The notes beneath the pieces are model-generated. The model saw only the letters and a program-made list of their open reading frames with translations. It searched no databases and was not told where the DNA came from. Shown piece after piece: positions 61,779 through 64,000 of a DNA stretch of 64,000 bases. The number at the start of each line of letters is the position of its first letter. Position 1 is the stretch's first letter. This stretch comes from Endobugula sp047636495 (GTDB taxonomy: Bacteria; Pseudomonadota; Gammaproteobacteria; Pseudomonadales; Cellvibrionaceae): positions 124,001 through 188,000 of the forward strand of contig JBLILH010000003.1 of the NCBI GenBank assembly GCA_047636495.1, in the 5' to 3' direction. The position numbers and the translations under genes were made by a program.

Positions 61779-62847
61779 GTTGTCGCTATCGCTATCATTA
61801 CTGGGTGTGAAATCAATCCTGCAACCGGCAAAAAACAATTTTCCTTCCTCAGCTTAGTGCACGCAATGGCTATCTGCGGGCAACAAAATGAATCTCGCCA
61901 GCCATTACAAGGGGGAGCTTTTACTGTTGACCCTGCGCGTAATGAATATGTCGAGAATATTGGTCAAAGATTAGCCGCTTTAAATAGTGAGTCTGACCTG
62001 TCTTATGCGATCGTAGTATTGAAAAATGACATTCCCAATTCTTGGGCGTTGCCCGGTGGAAAAATCTGGATTAACCGCGGTTTGTTAGTGTTATTAGACT
62101 GTGAAGCTCAGTTAGCGGGCTTGGGCGCTTTTGCAGTGCAGGCGCGCTATGGTCGTCGCCAAGCACTAGACGCCGACTTCTTCGGGATTAATTACATGGT
62201 AAATGCCAGCTATGCTCCGCAAGCAGCAGTAAATTTATCACAGACGATTTTTACGTCTATCGCAAAATAGCTCACAAAGGAAATGGCTTGACGACTTATT
62301 TGCGAACCATCCACCCTCTTCACAACGCGTCCACAAAAACCAAGGACTCGCCTTACGCTTAACTGATGGCAAACCCAACAAAGCCGAATATCAAAAAGCC
62401 ATTAGCCACATCATTAAAGACAAAAAAGCGTATACCATACGTGAGAAAACCATGTACTAGCACAGACAAAAGCCTATACAGGCTCCTTCAGTAAGTCACC
62501 TATCGACCAGCAACCTGAAGCAGCGCACTTTTATATCACAAAAGGCCGACTGTTAACCGAAATGTAAAGGGCAGTGGACGCGCTAAAGGCATTTGGCAAA
62601 GTCACTACGCTAGAGCTTAGTGACTTTGTTGGATTTTTTGACCGAGGCTTAACCCAGCAATCTTTAAGCAATTATAATACGGCCGAAAATATTTAATAAC
62701 GAACAACTTTTTTTAGGGACTGGCGTAACAAGCTATTATTTAGGTGGTATTGCTCACTCTAAAGACCAACGTGCAGCACAGAGCTGGCGAGGTATAGCGG
62801 AGGCGGCAACTAAAAAACTGCCAATACCCAATATTCATCAGTGGTAA
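61779..62847 (+). pseudogene. M48 metalloprotease with TPR tail (BepA/YfgC-like), dead
   Basis: Remnant of a lipoprotein metalloprotease. The frame from 61779 reads IITGCEINPATGKKQFSFLS (lipobox Cys), then RLAALNSESDLSYAIVVL and NSWALPGGKIWINRGLLV, but jumps from CEAQLAGLGAF to QARYGRRQALDADFFG. About 50 residues containing the HExxH zinc motif are deleted, and the third ligand Glu is changed (LDAD for LEAD). After a TAG at 62268 the frame shifts to WLDDLFANHPPSSQRVHKNQ, and further pieces resemble TPR (EAAHFYITKGRLL; FFDRGLTQQSLSNYN; VTSYYLGGIAHS), each broken by stops. The start codon is lost too. Confidence 0.88.
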
Positions 62848-62917
62848 CTCTCTGATGCTGTACACAGAAAATGCCGACATTATGTCGACATTATTTGTGT
62901 TGGACACACCGACAACA

Positions 62918-63637
62918 TTACATTTCTTTATTAATCTGAATGGCCATTTCTTCTGCTGTTTTGTGCCGAACATCCAAGCCTTTGACTAAATAAAATACTT
63001 GCTCAGCAATATTACCGGCATGATCACCAATTCTCTCCAGAGAACGTAGCGCCCATATCACATTCATAGATCGACCAATATTGCGCGGGTCTTCCATCAT
63101 ATAAGTGATTAATTCTCGCATGGCCGTGCCATATTCACGATCAATTTCTTTATCTTTATTAACCACTTTTAGTGCCATATTAATATCGTAACGCGCAAAC
63201 GCCGTTAGCGTATCATTAACAATTTGCTGTACATGTCGACCTAAATTACGTAATTCACTAAAACCATGCGGCAAATCATTCCATTCTGAAATAGCCACCG
63301 CCATTTTAGCAATTTTATTCGCCTCATCGCCAATGCGCTCTAAGTCCCGCGTCGCTTTAGAGATTGCCATGACTAAACGCAAGTCAGATGCTGTAGGCTG
63401 ACGTCGGGCGATAATTTGTGTACACAAGTCATCGAGTGACATTTCTCTTTCGTCGACTTCTTCTTCTACACGCATGACCTTCTGTGCTAGTTCTACATCG
63501 ACATCAGTAATAGCAGTTACTGCATCGACAATTTGCTGCTCAACAATCCCACCGAGCTCTAAAAACTCTGTTTTCAGGTCGTCTAACGCCGTGTTGTACT
63601 GTTGCGATATATGACGATCGATATTTAACTTGTCCAT
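62918..63637 (-). CDS. phoU: Phosphate-signalling regulator PhoU
   Basis: 239-residue helical-bundle protein that links Pst transport to PhoR. Two PhoU repeats: residues 20-110 (ELGGIVEQQIVDAVTAI, RDLERIGDEANKIAKMA) and 125-225 (ALRSLERIGDHAGNIAEQV), each with the metal-binding ExxxD motif. 69 bases after pstB, the usual pstSCAB-phoU tail. Confidence 0.97.
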   Translation of the reverse strand: MDKLNIDRHISQQYNTALDDLKTEFLELGGIVEQQIVDAVTAITDVDVELAQKVMRVEEEVDEREMSLDDLCTQIIARRQPTASDLRLVMAISKATRDLERIGDEANKIAKMAVAISEWNDLPHGFSELRNLGRHVQQIVNDTLTAFARYDINMALKVVNKDKEIDREYGTAMRELITYMMEDPRNIGRSMNVIWALRSLERIGDHAGNIAEQVFYLVKGLDVRHKTAEEMAIQINKEM

Positions 63638-63706
63638 CTTTTGCTCCGCGTATGACCGCTAGAATAATATTGCATGTATAAAAAATTATTGCTTGCCCTT
63701 AATCCG

Positions 63707-64000
63707 CTAGCCAAATCGACCTGTGATATAGGCTTCGGTTAAATCATGATCCGGATTAGTGAATACTTTCTCTGTTTCGTTGACTTCGATCAGCTTACCC
63801 AAATGGAAGTAAGCCGTACGGTGCGATACTCTAGCGGCTTGCTGCATAGAGTGCGTCACGATCGCAATGGTATAATTTTGACTCAGTTCATCAATTAACT
63901 CTTCAATTTTTGCTGTTGCTATAGGATCTAACGCTGAGCAAGGCTCGTCCATTAAAATCACTTCTGGGCTAACAGCAATAGTTCTGGCAATACATAACCG
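63707..64000 (-). CDS. pstB: Phosphate ABC transporter ATPase PstB (partial, C-terminal 97 residues)
   Basis: C-terminal part of the phosphate importer ATPase; the Walker A and most of the signature lie beyond base 64000. Visible are RLCIARTIAVSPEVILMDEP (tail of the signature helix, then Walker B), DEPCSALDPIAT (D-loop), VTHSMQQAARVS (H-loop histidine) and FHLGKLIEVNETEKVFTNP. Directly upstream of phoU. Confidence 0.95.
   Translation of the reverse strand, partial: RLCIARTIAVSPEVILMDEPCSALDPIATAKIEELIDELSQNYTIAIVTHSMQQAARVSHRTAYFHLGKLIEVNETEKVFTNPDHDLTEAYITGRFG

Noticed and set aside
1..64000. CRISPR arrays, tRNA or rRNA genes, prophage
   Set aside because: No regularly spaced repeats, tRNA-like cloverleaf with TTCGAAT arm, rRNA segment or phage gene was recognised; small tRNAs could still be missed without a covariance search.

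Overview
This window looks like a chromosomal segment of a free-living or host-associated marine-type gammaproteobacterium. The evidence is the gene set and its synteny: glnA-ntrBC, secB-grxC-rhodanese, envC-ctpA-yibQ, rsd/algQ, dsbB, ubiA-phoB-phoR, a gspC-M type II secretion operon, and gshA. Base composition is moderately AT-rich by eye (not computed). I would guess the Cellvibrionales/Spongiibacteraceae neighbourhood, but no species can be named from sequence alone. No rRNA, tRNA, CRISPR array or intact prophage was seen.

Layout. 1-3174 (minus): CoA-transferase subunits B (cut by the window edge) and A, a BKACE-type beta-keto acid cleavage enzyme and a class III aminotransferase. These four chain into a plausible amino-acid degradation route, with a divergent LysR regulator and three tandem 15-bp repeats between them. 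4.2-8.2 kb: tag, an output-less Cache-HAMP sensor, and typA. 8.3-12.5 kb: a membrane glycosyltransferase pair, a small membrane protein and a DUF501 protein. 12.6-17.1 kb: the nitrogen module glnA-ntrB-ntrC, with a readable sigma-54 promoter and NtrC sites. 17.1-24.9 kb: a dead lipoprotein hydrolase, secB-grxC-rhodanese, envC-ctpA-yibQ, a duplicated-domain small protein and hisF. 25.3-32.1 kb: a TVP38-flavoprotein fusion, ppk1, trxA and rho. 32.1-34.3 kb: a YhiN-type flavoprotein, then a decayed DUF808 gene split by a 182-bp MITE-like insert. 34.3-45.4 kb: an eleven-gene type II secretion operon (gspC to gspM, minus strand). 45.8-53.9 kb: a hypothetical gene, gshA, an IS200-type transposase remnant, a FliL-like protein, dsbB, rsd, a WD40 lipoprotein, an FKBP isomerase, and ubiA behind a 26-codon coupled ORF. 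54.2-64.0 kb: phosphate regulon genes (phoB-phoR-GNAT, pstS, phoU, pstB cut by the edge) mixed with a DUF938 methyltransferase, yaaA, small proteins and a dead M48 metalloprotease.

How the parts work together. The phosphate theme is strong. PhoB-PhoR lie about 2 kb from pstS and 7 kb from phoU-pstB, and clear Pho boxes precede phoB and pstS, with PhoB-like half-sites before ppk1. Nitrogen control is a textbook arrangement in which ntrB-ntrC follow their own target glnA. The type II secretion operon is complete for C-M, but gspN, the prepilin peptidase and a pilotin are not in the window.

Decay is notable: a lipoprotein alpha/beta hydrolase, a DUF808 membrane protein, an IS200 transposase and an M48/TPR metalloprotease are all recognisable but broken, and gpmI is missing from its usual place before envC. 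Together this suggests recent gene loss. No wholly unfamiliar multi-gene system was found; the best candidates for new biology are the BKACE/aminotransferase/CoA-transferase pathway, the GNAT gene fused to the phoBR operon, and the small ORF coupled to ubiA.
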